In this document: positions 43,576 through 52,711 of the stretch, one piece after another
Layout of the letters: every line of letters starts with the position of its first letter
Position numbering within the stretch: the stretch's first letter is position 1
Source of the DNA: Clostridia bacterium
GTDB taxonomy: Bacteria; Bacillota; Clostridia; Monoglobales; Monoglobaceae
Assembly: GCA_017456605.1 (NCBI GenBank)
Contig: JAFTJA010000013.1
Location: 62,001-126,000 of the forward strand
DNA length: 64,000 bases
Direction: 5' to 3'
Notes under the pieces: generated by a model
Told to the model about the DNA's origin: nothing
Database searches by the model: none
The model's input: the letters and a program-made list of their open reading frames with translations, nothing else
Position numbers and translations under genes: made by a program

Positions 43576-43647
43576 AATATCATAGCCTTTCTGCCTGATT
43601 TTTCAGGCTTTTAATTCTGTCCGCTTTTGTATCAGGACCAAAATCCG

Positions 43648-44676
43648 TCATTGTTTTGATTTTTTGTTTCGAAGCTGTCCGCAGGCTGCGTTTATATCAC
43701 TGCCCATCTCGCGGCGGATCGTTGCCACCACTCCGTGCTTTTCAAGCCTTGCTTTAAATTCTTCAATTCTTGCCTTGCTGCTTTTTGAAAAGCCGCTTTC
43801 CTCAACCTTGTTAACTGGAATAAGGTTCACGTGACAAAGCTTTCCCTTTATGAGAGACGCAAGCATATCCGCCTCTTCCAAAGTATCGTTCACCCCTGAA
43901 ATAAGGGTATATTCAAAAGAAATCCGTCTGCCCGTTTCTTTTATGTAAAAATCACAAGCCGACATAAGCTCATCAATCCCAAATCTGTTGTTTATCGGCA
44001 TAATCTGTGACCGGCGTTCATCATTGGGGGCATGAAGGGATATAAGGAGAGTTATCTGCAGTTTCATTTTCGCAAGTGTCCTTATCCTGTCTGCAAGACC
44101 ACAGGTTGAAACCGAAATATGCCTTTGTCCAATCCCAAGTCCGTCAGGGGAATTCATAAGCTGTATTGATCTGAGCACATTTTCAAAATTGTCAAAGGGC
44201 TCACCAATGCCCATCATAACCACATTTGAAATTCTCTGTCCCAAATCCTTCTGCACACAAAGAATCTGACCGATGATTTCACCGGGAGTAAGGTTTCTCA
44301 CCCAACCGTTCACAGTGGACGCACAAAATTTGCAGCCCATCCGGCAGCCCACCTGAGAAGAAACGCAAACAGTACATCCATACTCATATTTCATAAGCAC
44401 AGTTTCAATAAAGTTTCCGTCATTTAATTGTAACAGATACTTGCGTGTTTCGTCAATCTTTGAAAGGTATTTTTCAGATATTGTCATTCCGCCAAGAAAG
44501 CTTTTTTCAGAAAGTTTTTCCCGAAGACTTTTCGGGATATTGGTCATATCATCAAAGCTCTCTGCGCCACGGTACATCCATTCAAAAATCTGTTTTCCCC
44601 GAAACGCCGGTTCTCCAAGCTCTTTGACAAACGTTTTAAGTTCATCAAGGCTTAAATCAAAAAGATTTGTTTTCAT
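43648..44676 (-). CDS. rlmN: 23S rRNA A2503 / tRNA A37 C2-methyltransferase
   Basis: 342 residues. Radical-SAM cluster motif CRMGCKFCAST and the C-terminal methyl-accepting Cys in AACGQL. It methylates A2503 at the peptidyl transferase centre. It is separated from rsmB by 3 nt. The cfr-type resistance variant is not suggested by position or context. Confidence 0.96.
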   Translation of the reverse strand: MKTNLFDLSLDELKTFVKELGEPAFRGKQIFEWMYRGAESFDDMTNIPKSLREKLSEKSFLGGMTISEKYLSKIDETRKYLLQLNDGNFIETVLMKYEYGCTVCVSSQVGCRMGCKFCASTVNGWVRNLTPGEIIGQILCVQKDLGQRISNVVMMGIGEPFDNFENVLRSIQLMNSPDGLGIGQRHISVSTCGLADRIRTLAKMKLQITLLISLHAPNDERRSQIMPINNRFGIDELMSACDFYIKETGRRISFEYTLISGVNDTLEEADMLASLIKGKLCHVNLIPVNKVEESGFSKSSKARIEEFKARLEKHGVVATIRREMGSDINAACGQLRNKKSKQ

Positions 44677-44679
44677 AGT

Positions 44680-45963
44680 CTATTCCTTTATCATTTTGCA
44701 AATATAAAAGCCGCTTTCACCATTTTTTGTGGTAAGAATTTGTTCATCAAAAACCTTGTTATATTCGCTGTGGTTTTTCAAAAATTCATCAATTTGCAGC
44801 CTGTTTTCTTCCGGCAATATTGTGCATGTGCTGTAAACGAGAACGCCGCCCTTTTTTACATATGAACTAGCGGTTTCAAGAATATCCTGCTGCAACCGAC
44901 AAAGCTCCGGGATATCCATTTCCTTTCGTCTCCATTTTATGTCAGGCTTTTTATGTATGACACCAAGCCCTGAGCACGGCACATCTGCCAAAACCTTGTC
45001 CGCTTTTTCCACAAGCTCTTCTAGTTTTTCTGCTGCATCATGTACTTTTGGCATTATGATATCAATTCCAAGTCTTTTCGCTGATTTCTCAATAAGCTCC
45101 ACCTTGTGCGAAAAAACATCAAAGGAGAAAACTTTGCCCTGATTTTTCATGCACTCCGCTATGGCGCAGCTTTTTCCTCCCGGTGCTGCACACATATCGA
45201 CCACCGTATCATCCGGCTTTGGCTCAAGGGCGGCTACCGCCCGCTGTGACGAAATATTCTGCAAGGAATAAAGTCCATCTTGATACGCCAAGGATTCTTC
45301 AACATTCAATCGCCCTGTGATTTTCAGGCAATTCTCAACCTTCGTTTTTTCGCAAGCAACCCCCTCTTTTTCAAGAATAGCGACAAGTTCTTCCTTTGTC
45401 GTCTTTAAAGAATTCACTCTTATAAACAAGCCATGGGCTTTAGCATTTTCTTCAAAAATAGCTTCGCAAGTTTCTTCGCCATATTCCCGGATAAGCTTTT
45501 CAGTCATCCAAAACGGGTATGAATATTTAAGGGACAAATATTCAGCTGTTCCCTTATTTTTGGGAAACTGAAATGAATCCTTTTCCTTTGAAACCGTTCT
45601 CAGCACACCATTCACAAATCCCGAGCCTGCTCGGTGTGAATATTTGTTGGCAAGCTTTACTGACTCGTTGCACGCCGCGCTGGGCGGTATTTTGTCCATA
45701 AAATGCAGCTGAAAAACTCCCATTCTCAGGATATTCAAAACCCAGGGTGTCATTTTTTTGATTTTTACCTTTGAATATGATGAAATAATAAAATCAATAG
45801 CAGTCTTATTGGCAGTAACGCCATATATCAACTCGGTAACAAAGCCTCTGTCCGCAGAAGATAAATCCCCCGCAGAAAGTGCCTCTTTAAGTGCCGCATT
45901 TATATAAGTTCCTTTGGTTTCAATATCAACGAGTGCCTTGAGTACAATTTCTCTTGCGTTCAT
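44680..45963 (-). CDS. rsmB: 16S rRNA m5C967 methyltransferase
   Basis: 427 residues. The N-terminal NusB-like RNA-binding domain (residues 1-140) is joined to a Rossmann methyltransferase with DMCAAPGGKSCAIAE, DVPCSGLG (PC motif) and YSTCTILPEEN (catalytic Cys). It starts at the ATG at 45963 after GAAATT with no strong site, translation being probably coupled. Confidence 0.95.
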   Translation of the reverse strand: MNAREIVLKALVDIETKGTYINAALKEALSAGDLSSADRGFVTELIYGVTANKTAIDFIISSYSKVKIKKMTPWVLNILRMGVFQLHFMDKIPPSAACNESVKLANKYSHRAGSGFVNGVLRTVSKEKDSFQFPKNKGTAEYLSLKYSYPFWMTEKLIREYGEETCEAIFEENAKAHGLFIRVNSLKTTKEELVAILEKEGVACEKTKVENCLKITGRLNVEESLAYQDGLYSLQNISSQRAVAALEPKPDDTVVDMCAAPGGKSCAIAECMKNQGKVFSFDVFSHKVELIEKSAKRLGIDIIMPKVHDAAEKLEELVEKADKVLADVPCSGLGVIHKKPDIKWRRKEMDIPELCRLQQDILETASSYVKKGGVLVYSTCTILPEENRLQIDEFLKNHSEYNKVFDEQILTTKNGESGFYICKMIKE

Positions 45964-45980
45964 AATTTCACGTCCGTTTT

Positions 45981-46688
45981 TTAATCTCTGTTTCGTCCCA
46001 CGCCGGTAATGGCAAGGAGTCTCAAAAGGTTGGCAATAGCCACAACCGCTGATGCAACATATGTCATAGCAGCAGCAGAAAGCACCGATTTTGATGCTTT
46101 CAGTTCTTCGCCGTTTAAAATTGCGTTTGATTCCAGCGTTTTAAGTGCTCTTGACGATGCATTGAATTCCACCGGAAGTGTTATAATCTGAAAAAGAACT
46201 ACCGCACCAAACAGTAGCACCCCAAAGGTCGCAAGACCCGAAAAGCTGAACAAAATACCAAAAATAGCCAGCGGCCAGGCAGCATATGACGCTATCTGCA
46301 CCACCGGAACAATAGCATTTCTCACCTTTATAGGAGCATACCCCTCAGCATGCTGGACGGCGTGTCCCACCTCATGTGCCGCAACACCGATTGCTGCAAC
46401 AGAAGTGCTTGAATATGTGGAATCAGAAAGCCTTACCACATTTGCCTTTGGGTCAAAATGGTCGGTAAGATTTCCACCAACGCGTTCAATAATCACACCC
46501 TGAAGTCCGTTCATATCAAGAATTTTTCTGGCAACATCCGCTCCGGTAAGACCTTTGCTGTTTCCAACAGTACGATATTTGTTGAATGTTGTGTTCACCT
46601 TTGACTGTGCATACATAGCAAAAATAAGTGCCGGCATTACCAAAATAATATATGTCATATCAATTCCATAAAAATATCCAAGTCCCAT
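45981..46688 (-). CDS. Membrane zinc metallopeptidase (YugP/DUF family)
   Basis: 235 residues with a zinc motif HEVGHAVQH (in VAAHEVGHAVQHAEGY) and four membrane helices (residues about 8-25, 122-165, 170-190, 210-230). The family (PF04298, Bacillus YugP) is common in Firmicutes but its substrates are unknown. Its place between fmt and rsmB is an insertion into the Bacillus-type order; in many clostridia the same insertion is seen. AGAAAGGCG lies before the ATG. Confidence 0.9.
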   Translation of the reverse strand: MGLGYFYGIDMTYIILVMPALIFAMYAQSKVNTTFNKYRTVGNSKGLTGADVARKILDMNGLQGVIIERVGGNLTDHFDPKANVVRLSDSTYSSTSVAAIGVAAHEVGHAVQHAEGYAPIKVRNAIVPVVQIASYAAWPLAIFGILFSFSGLATFGVLLFGAVVLFQIITLPVEFNASSRALKTLESNAILNGEELKASKSVLSAAAMTYVASAVVAIANLLRLLAITGVGRNRD

Positions 46689-46745
46689 TTTTTCGCCTTT
46701 CTACCCATTGTTTTCTGCATATCCCGGGGTATGAGATATGTATTT

Positions 46746-47675
46746 TCAGCCTAAGATTTCTCCAACTGTTATTTGGTGACCGTTGAGATAATCCTTTACT
46801 TTCATAGCTTTTGAGCCTTTGAACTGAATTTCGTTTATAATTATTGTTTTGCCGTCACCACAAACAACCTCAATGCCCTTGTCGTCAGCTGATACAATTC
46901 TTCCACATTCGCCTTTTGCCGTATTTCCCAGCACAGCACGATAAACTTTCATAACTTCGCCCAAATATTTAGTGTGGGCAACCGGCCACGAATTCATTCC
47001 GCAAATAAGTTTTATTATTTCCCGCGCGGGCTTTGACCAGTCTATAAGTGCCATTTCTTTTGAAATCATAGGTGCATAGCTTGACTCTGCATCGTTCTGT
47101 TTTTCGGGCTTTAATGTGCCGTCTTTCAGTGCCGCTATGGTTTTGCTTAGCAACTCCGCGCCCATAACCATCAATCTATCATGAAGCTCGCTTGCCGTCT
47201 CATATTCACCAATTTCGGTTTCGCACTTAAGCAGCATATCCCCGGTATCAAGACCTTTTTCCATAAGCATAGAAGTGACGCCCGTATTTTTTTCTCCATT
47301 TAGAACCGACCACTGAATTGGTCCTGCGCCACGATACTTTGGAAGAAGTGACGCATGCATATTTATACAACCATACTTTGGAAAATTCAATATATATTCA
47401 GGGAGAATTTTGCCGTATGCCACAACGATTATAAGGTCAGGATTGAGTTTTTCAAGCTGTTCACTAAATGCAAAATCTTTGAGTGTTTCAGGCTGAAAAA
47501 CCTCTATGCCGTGTTCCTGTGCCAAGACCTTTACCGGTGGCGGTGTAAGGCGGTGTCCTCTTCCCGCTGGCTTGTCCGGCTGAGTAACCACTCCGCATAC
47601 AGAATCATCAGACTTTATCAGCACTGAAAGACACGGAACAGCAAACTCCGGTGTTCCCATAAAAAGTATATTCAT
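46746..47675 (-). CDS. fmt: Methionyl-tRNA formyltransferase
   Basis: 309 residues. N-terminal formyl transferase block GTPEFAVPCLSVL, the catalytic HASLLPKYRGAGPIQW with Asn/His, GVTSMLMEKGLDTGDM and a C-terminal tRNA-binding OB domain. It formylates initiator Met-tRNA and lies 18 nt after def. Confidence 0.96.
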   Translation of the reverse strand: MNILFMGTPEFAVPCLSVLIKSDDSVCGVVTQPDKPAGRGHRLTPPPVKVLAQEHGIEVFQPETLKDFAFSEQLEKLNPDLIIVVAYGKILPEYILNFPKYGCINMHASLLPKYRGAGPIQWSVLNGEKNTGVTSMLMEKGLDTGDMLLKCETEIGEYETASELHDRLMVMGAELLSKTIAALKDGTLKPEKQNDAESSYAPMISKEMALIDWSKPAREIIKLICGMNSWPVAHTKYLGEVMKVYRAVLGNTAKGECGRIVSADDKGIEVVCGDGKTIIINEIQFKGSKAMKVKDYLNGHQITVGEILG

Positions 47676-47693
47676 AGTAAAATGCCTCCGAAA

Positions 47694-48158
47694 TCAGTCT
47701 TCCTGTTCAACTTCAATCCACTCGCTCACCAAATCCATGAACATCTTTCCATCAAGATGCTCTGTCTCGTGACAAAAAGCCCTCGCCAGCAAATCTTCAC
47801 CGGTGTATTCGTGCCACTCGCCAAATCTGTCCTGAGCCCTCACCGTAACTTTTTGGGGACGAGACACAATCCCGTACTTTCCGGGGTTACTGAGACATCC
47901 CTCTGCCCCGGTTTGGGTGCCTTCGGTGTGAATTATCTCAGGGTTTACGAGCTCGATGGGGTCTCCGTCTATGTCAATAACAGCAACCCGTCTCAAAACT
48001 CCCACCTGAGGAGCAGCAAGCCCTGCGCCGCCTGATTCATAAAGTGTGTCAAACAAATCCTCCACAAGTGCAACGAGTCTCTCGTCAAACTTTTCAACCG
48101 CTCTGCACTTTTTGGTGAGAACGTCATCTCCCAAAGTAACTATATTTCTGATTGCCAT
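47694..48158 (-). CDS. def: Peptide deformylase
   Basis: 154 residues from the ATG at 48158, with AAAGGTAAGG upstream; the frame is open to 48182 but that start has no site. Motifs GAGLAAPQVG, EGCLSNPG and HETEHLDG give the metal Cys, two His and the catalytic Glu. It removes the formyl group added by Fmt. Confidence 0.97.
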   Translation of the reverse strand: MAIRNIVTLGDDVLTKKCRAVEKFDERLVALVEDLFDTLYESGGAGLAAPQVGVLRRVAVIDIDGDPIELVNPEIIHTEGTQTGAEGCLSNPGKYGIVSRPQKVTVRAQDRFGEWHEYTGEDLLARAFCHETEHLDGKMFMDLVSEWIEVEQED

Positions 48159-48178
48159 AATCAAAACCTTACCTTTCG

Positions 48179-50416
48179 TCAATACATATTTATCGGATTT
48201 ATGTCAATGGTCAAAAACACCGATTTTCTGCCCTTTTCATATTCTTCATAAATGCTTTTCAAGAGGGCGTGTGCCATATCCGCATCTTTGCATTTCATAA
48301 GTATTCTGTATCTGTAATTATTTTTAATTTTTGAAATAGGTGCTTCGCCCGGACCGGTCTTTGAAAAGATATTTCCGTCAATCTTTATTTCCTTGTCGAG
48401 ACGCTTTCCTATTCTTTCAATTTCTTCTTTAACTGCCTGCTCGTCTTCCCCCGTTGCCACTATATATATTATGTCACAAAACGGCGGATAATTCAACCTT
48501 TTTCTTTGGATAATCTCATTTTCATAGAAGCCAAGGTAATCGTGCTGTCTTGAGAATTTTATCGTGGAATTGAATGGTTGATAGGTCTGAATTATTGCTC
48601 TGCCCGAAAGGCTTCCCCGTCCTGCACGGCCACACACCTGAGTAAACAGCGAAAACCCTCTTTCACTTGCCCTGAAATCATCCACCGCCAAGGTAGTATC
48701 TGCCGCCAGAACCCCCACAAGCGTCACATCGTGAAAATCAAGGCCCTTGGTCACCATCTGTGTTCCAAGCAAAATATCTGCCTCGCCGTTTTTGAACTTA
48801 TCAAGAATTTTTTCGTGACCACCCTTTTCTGATGTAGTGTCAGTGTCCATCCTGAGAATTCTTGCGGCTGGAAAAAGTCTGTTTATTTCTTCCTCAATTT
48901 TTTGAGTACCCGTGCCGAAATATTTGACGTACGACGATCCACATGACGGACACTCACTGACATTTCGCACGGTATACCCGCAATAATGGCAGGATAACAA
49001 ATCTTTTCTCTTGTGATAGGTCAGCGCAATACTGCAGTCGGGGCAGTTTATAACTTCACCGCACTCACGACACGAAACAAATGTAGAGTATCCGCGACGA
49101 TTCAAAAACAAAATTGTCTTTTCTCCGTTGTCAAGGTTTTTTTGTATCTCTCTTTGAAGCCTCAGGCTTATTGGTGAACGGTTTTTGTTTTCAAAAAGCT
49201 CACCACGCATATCCACAACCTCAACGCTTGGCATCGCACCTTCGTTGTAACGTTTTGTCATTTCAAAAAGAGTATATTCACCCATCTTCGCCCTGTAAAA
49301 TTCGGACACCGATGGTGTCGCCGAGGCAAGCAGCAAAATACAGTTCTCATCTTCGGCTCTTTTTTCCGCCACGTCTATGGCGTGATATCTTGGCGTAGTC
49401 TCTGATTTATAACTGTTTTCGTGTTCTTCATCAAGGATTATTATACCGATATTTTTAAAAGGTGCAAAAATCGCCGACCTTGCGCCAACCACGACCTTGA
49501 CTTCGCCGTTTTTGATTTTGTTCCACTGGTCAAACCGCTCACCCTGAGATAGGGCACTGTGTATAACCGCAACCTGATTGCCGAACCTTGAGACAAAGCG
49601 TTCTACCATCTGGGGTGTAAGAGAAATTTCAGGTACCAGCATAATCGCATTTTTCCCTTTTTCAATAACTCTTTCTATCGCCTGCAAAAACACCTCAGTC
49701 TTTCCGCTTCCAGTAACTCCACGCAAAAGAATTTTTTCGTTTTTTTCTTCATCAATCACACTGTAAAGATGGTCAATAACCACTTTTTGTTCTGCTGTGG
49801 GTTTGTATGCACTGCTCTTTTGATATTTTTCTTCATCATAAGCATCTCTTGTGAGCTGTACTTCTTCAATCGTCAAAATTCCAAGCTTTTCAAGACTCCG
49901 GACAGCATCATAGCTTCCGCCCTTTTCCCTCACCAGTTTGGAAAGTGGCAGGCTCTCTGCCATCAAAAGTGCTTCCACAATTCTTGCTCTTGCTACCGCG
50001 CCTTTTTGCCGCATTTCGTCAGCCAGCGTGAAGGCTTCATCCCGTAAAACTGAAAGTCTTGCGACTTTCACCGTCTTTTCGCGGACACCCGATGCCATTC
50101 CCGGAGGTGTGGTAAGCTTGATTGCCTGATAAAGCGAGCAGAAATATTTTTCACTAACCCAAAGGCATAAGTCAAGCAGCCACGGCTGACAAACCGGCTC
50201 GTTTCCTAAGACCTTTTTTATCTCTTTGAGGTTTTTATATTCGCTTTTTTCGGTGACACTCACAACTATGCCGTCAACCATTCTGTTTCCAATGCCAAAG
50301 GGCACCAAAACACGCATACCCACCTGCGCTTTTTCTTCAAGCGCCATCGGTATGCTGTAATCAAAAACTTTGTCGATATTTTGCTCTTTATTGTTGATTA
50401 TAACCTTTGCAATCAT
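48179..50416 (-). CDS. priA: Primosomal replication restart helicase
   Basis: 745 residues from the ATG at 50416 (GGAGCAGGG upstream). N-terminal 3'-DNA-binding domain, Walker A GVTGSGKTEVFLQ, Walker B DEEH, zinc-binding Cys pairs (CRECGEVINCPDC, CHYCGYTV) and helicase motif VCGRAGR. The Bacillus order has coaBC between rpoZ and priA; here coaBC is absent and an 82-nt gap is left. Confidence 0.96.
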   Translation of the reverse strand: MIAKVIINNKEQNIDKVFDYSIPMALEEKAQVGMRVLVPFGIGNRMVDGIVVSVTEKSEYKNLKEIKKVLGNEPVCQPWLLDLCLWVSEKYFCSLYQAIKLTTPPGMASGVREKTVKVARLSVLRDEAFTLADEMRQKGAVARARIVEALLMAESLPLSKLVREKGGSYDAVRSLEKLGILTIEEVQLTRDAYDEEKYQKSSAYKPTAEQKVVIDHLYSVIDEEKNEKILLRGVTGSGKTEVFLQAIERVIEKGKNAIMLVPEISLTPQMVERFVSRFGNQVAVIHSALSQGERFDQWNKIKNGEVKVVVGARSAIFAPFKNIGIIILDEEHENSYKSETTPRYHAIDVAEKRAEDENCILLLASATPSVSEFYRAKMGEYTLFEMTKRYNEGAMPSVEVVDMRGELFENKNRSPISLRLQREIQKNLDNGEKTILFLNRRGYSTFVSCRECGEVINCPDCSIALTYHKRKDLLSCHYCGYTVRNVSECPSCGSSYVKYFGTGTQKIEEEINRLFPAARILRMDTDTTSEKGGHEKILDKFKNGEADILLGTQMVTKGLDFHDVTLVGVLAADTTLAVDDFRASERGFSLFTQVCGRAGRGSLSGRAIIQTYQPFNSTIKFSRQHDYLGFYENEIIQRKRLNYPPFCDIIYIVATGEDEQAVKEEIERIGKRLDKEIKIDGNIFSKTGPGEAPISKIKNNYRYRILMKCKDADMAHALLKSIYEEYEKGRKSVFLTIDINPINMY

Positions 50417-50498
50417 ATACCCTGCTCCGCAAAACAAACTGCAATTCCTCAAAAAAAAGTCAAAAGGACCACCCAAAGCAAGCAGTCCCAAAAGATAT

Positions 50499-50750
50499 TC
50501 AGCTGTTAAGTTGTTCTTCGCTTTGAAGGGATGCTTCGCCGCTTTCTGAATTTTCCACAGTCTTCACAGCTTCAACCTTACCTTCAAAAATTTCATTTAC
50601 CGCAACAGTAACATCTTTGAACGTTTCAACATTTGAAAGCCTTTCTGCACCGTCCACAAGCTGTCTTGTTCTCTTTGCCGTTTCAATAACCAAAGCATAT
50701 CTGCTTCCTGTTTTCTTCACAAGTTCCGTAATAGGGGGATAAATCATCAT
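50499..50750 (-). CDS. rpoZ: RNA polymerase omega subunit
   Basis: 83 residues, start after AAGGAGAAG, 2 nt from the gmk stop. The MIYPPITELVKKTGSRYALVIETAKRTRQL start matches omega ([27 protein letters not shown] type). The acidic Glu/Ser-rich C-terminus is variable in the family. Confidence 0.9.
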   Translation of the reverse strand: MMIYPPITELVKKTGSRYALVIETAKRTRQLVDGAERLSNVETFKDVTVAVNEIFEGKVEAVKTVENSESGEASLQSEEQLNS

Positions 50751-50752
50751 TT

Positions 50753-51322
50753 TTACATCTTCTCCTTTTGATTTTTCATTATATTTTCTATTTCACAAAC
50801 CGCAACGGACAAATCGTCGTTTATAACGACAAAATCGTATTTGCCTTTTTTTGAGAGTTCATCCTTTGCGGCATTTAATCTGTTTTTTATCTGTTCTTCT
50901 GTTTCGCTGCCGCGGTTTTTAAGCCGCACAAAAAGCGTTTCTTCATCGGGGGGTGCAATAAAAATCGAAACAGCGTCAGGACGTTTTTCCATAACCTTAA
51001 GCGCTCCCTGAACTTCGATTTCAAGAATTACATCTTCACCCATATCAAGCTTTTTGTTGACCGCATCAACGGGTGTACCATAATAATTCCCGTTGTATAC
51101 AGCCCATTCAAGAAACTTGTCGTCCTTTATCATTTTTTCAAACTCGTCTTTGGTTTTGAAAAAATAGGTTACGCCGTCAGTATCCTCTTGCCTTGGTGCT
51201 CTGGTTGTTGCAGAAACAGACACCGAAAGGTCATCGCGCTTTTTAACAAGCTGCTTGCAAATCGTCCCTTTTCCGACACCTGACGGACCTGACAGAATAT
51301 AAAGTGTACCTTTATTCTTCAT
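50753..51322 (-). CDS. gmk: Guanylate kinase
   Basis: 189 residues from the ATG at 51322 (GGGAGAAATCGAG before it). Walker [28 protein letters not shown], and the GMP-binding [13 protein letters not shown]. It overlaps the end of remA by 11 nt. Confidence 0.97.
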   Translation of the reverse strand: MKNKGTLYILSGPSGVGKGTICKQLVKKRDDLSVSVSATTRAPRQEDTDGVTYFFKTKDEFEKMIKDDKFLEWAVYNGNYYGTPVDAVNKKLDMGEDVILEIEVQGALKVMEKRPDAVSIFIAPPDEETLFVRLKNRGSETEEQIKNRLNAAKDELSKKGKYDFVVINDDLSVAVCEIENIMKNQKEKM

Positions 51323-51596
51323 TCTCGATTTCTCCCTCATCCTTGGTGTCAGCAATATCTTCCTTGACCGCAGCACGACCCGCTATGGTTTCTGTCTGAA
51401 TAGCAGAGAGTATTATATGGTCGCTGTCGGTAATAATAACAGCACGGGTACGTCGTCCGCAGGATGCATCAATCAAAAGACCTTTGTCCCTTGCGTCCTG
51501 AACAATACGTTTAATAGGCGCTGATTCAGGACTTACTATCGCAACAACACGGTCGCCCGACACAATGTTTCCAAAGCCTATGTTTATAAGTTTCAT
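51312..51596 (-). CDS. remA: RemA-type DNA-binding regulator
   Basis: 94 residues. The conserved RemA core is complete: [50 protein letters not shown]. In Bacillus it activates matrix and osmoprotection genes as a multimeric ring on repeated DNA sites. The Gly/Arg block is intact; the acidic C-terminal tail (about 15 residues) is longer than usual. Same position between yicC and gmk as in Bacillus. Confidence 0.93.
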   Translation of the reverse strand: MKLINIGFGNIVSGDRVVAIVSPESAPIKRIVQDARDKGLLIDASCGRRTRAVIITDSDHIILSAIQTETIAGRAAVKEDIADTKDEGEIENEE

Positions 51597-51640
51597 AAAT
51601 CTTTCATCCTTCCACCGGAATTCTTTTGTATAGCAGAAAA

Positions 51641-52516
51641 TTATTCTATATTTTGAATTTGTTCTCTGATTTTCTCGATTTCAGATTTCATATCAACAAT
51701 GATTTTTGATATTTCAACGTCATTTGCCTTTGAGCCCATAGTGTTGGTTTCACGATTCATCTCTTGAATCATAAAATCAAGCTTTTTGCCTATTGGCTGG
51801 TCGGTACCAAGTGCTTTTTTGAACTCTTTTATGTGGCTATTTAACCTGACAGTTTCTTCGCCAATATCGGTGCGTTCCGCGAAGATTGCAACCTCGGTGA
51901 CAATTCTTGCTTCGTCAATGTTCTTGTCCTCCAAAACCTCTGAAATTTTTCCTTTCAGGCGGTTTTTGTACTCCTCAACAATTTTCGGATAACGCTCTTC
52001 AACCAAAGCGAGCTTTTCTGCTAAAATTTCAAGATGCGACAAAATGTCTTTTTCCATATTCTTTCCTTCGTCAATTCGCATATTGACAAAATCTTCTGCC
52101 GCCGCTGAAAAAACTTCAAGCAACATAGCTGTAATCTTTTCTTCGTCTTCTTCATCGCTTTCAATCTTGAAAATGTCATGATACTGTGCAATGGTGGAAA
52201 TCTTCACATCATCCTCGATACCAAATTCTGCAAGACTTTTCAGGGCATCAATATAGTTTTTGGCAACAGCCTTGTCAATAGTGACAGACTTTCCGCTGCC
52301 TTCGGTGCGCTCCACAGAAACAAAAATCTCGATTTTTCCACGTGAAATGTATTTTGCGGCTGCCTGACGAATTTTGTCCTCCGCAAAGATATAATACTTG
52401 GGCAGACGGATTGATGCATCCATATATCGGTGGTTAACAGATTTTATGTTAACCTTGACCTCAAAATCATCAAACATCTTTTCGGCTCTGCCAAAGCCCG
52501 TCATACTTTTCAGCAT
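51641..52516 (-). CDS. YicC family endoribonuclease
   Basis: 291 residues from the ATG at 52516 with GAAGGAGGCG upstream. Family start [26 protein letters not shown] and the C-terminal DUF1732 block [22 protein letters not shown]. coli YicC is reported to act as a ribonuclease towards small RNA. Leads the housekeeping operon; Bacillus yloC is in the same place. Confidence 0.94.
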   Translation of the reverse strand: MLKSMTGFGRAEKMFDDFEVKVNIKSVNHRYMDASIRLPKYYIFAEDKIRQAAAKYISRGKIEIFVSVERTEGSGKSVTIDKAVAKNYIDALKSLAEFGIEDDVKISTIAQYHDIFKIESDEEDEEKITAMLLEVFSAAAEDFVNMRIDEGKNMEKDILSHLEILAEKLALVEERYPKIVEEYKNRLKGKISEVLEDKNIDEARIVTEVAIFAERTDIGEETVRLNSHIKEFKKALGTDQPIGKKLDFMIQEMNRETNTMGSKANDVEISKIIVDMKSEIEKIREQIQNIE

Positions 52517-52593
52517 AAGTAATTGCGCCTCCTTCTGGGGCAAAGGGAAATATTTAAGCAATATTTCCGCTATTTTAAATTTTTATACAATAA

Positions 52594-52622
52594 AGTATAT
52601 CATATATTTTTAAAAAAATCAA
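52594..52622 (-). promoter_or_regulatory. Promoter of the yicC-remA-gmk operon
   Basis: Minus-strand TTGATT (52622-52617), 17 bp, TATACT (52599-52594). Confidence 0.75.
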
Positions 52623-52630
52623 ATAAATAT

Positions 52631-52659
52631 TTGAAAATTTTCAACTTTTGTTGTATACT
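52631..52659 (+). promoter_or_regulatory. Promoter of rqcH
   Basis: TTGAAA (52631-52636), 17 bp, TATACT (52654-52659); back-to-back with the yicC promoter, 8 bp apart. Confidence 0.8.
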
Positions 52660-52711
52660 GTTAAAGATTTGTTTTTTATACTTAAAATCTCCAACAAAGA
52701 AGGTGACGAAA

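Noticed and set aside
50417-50498. Terminator between rpoZ and priA
   Set aside because: The possible stem GGAC/GTCC has only four pairs although a T run follows; too weak to call.
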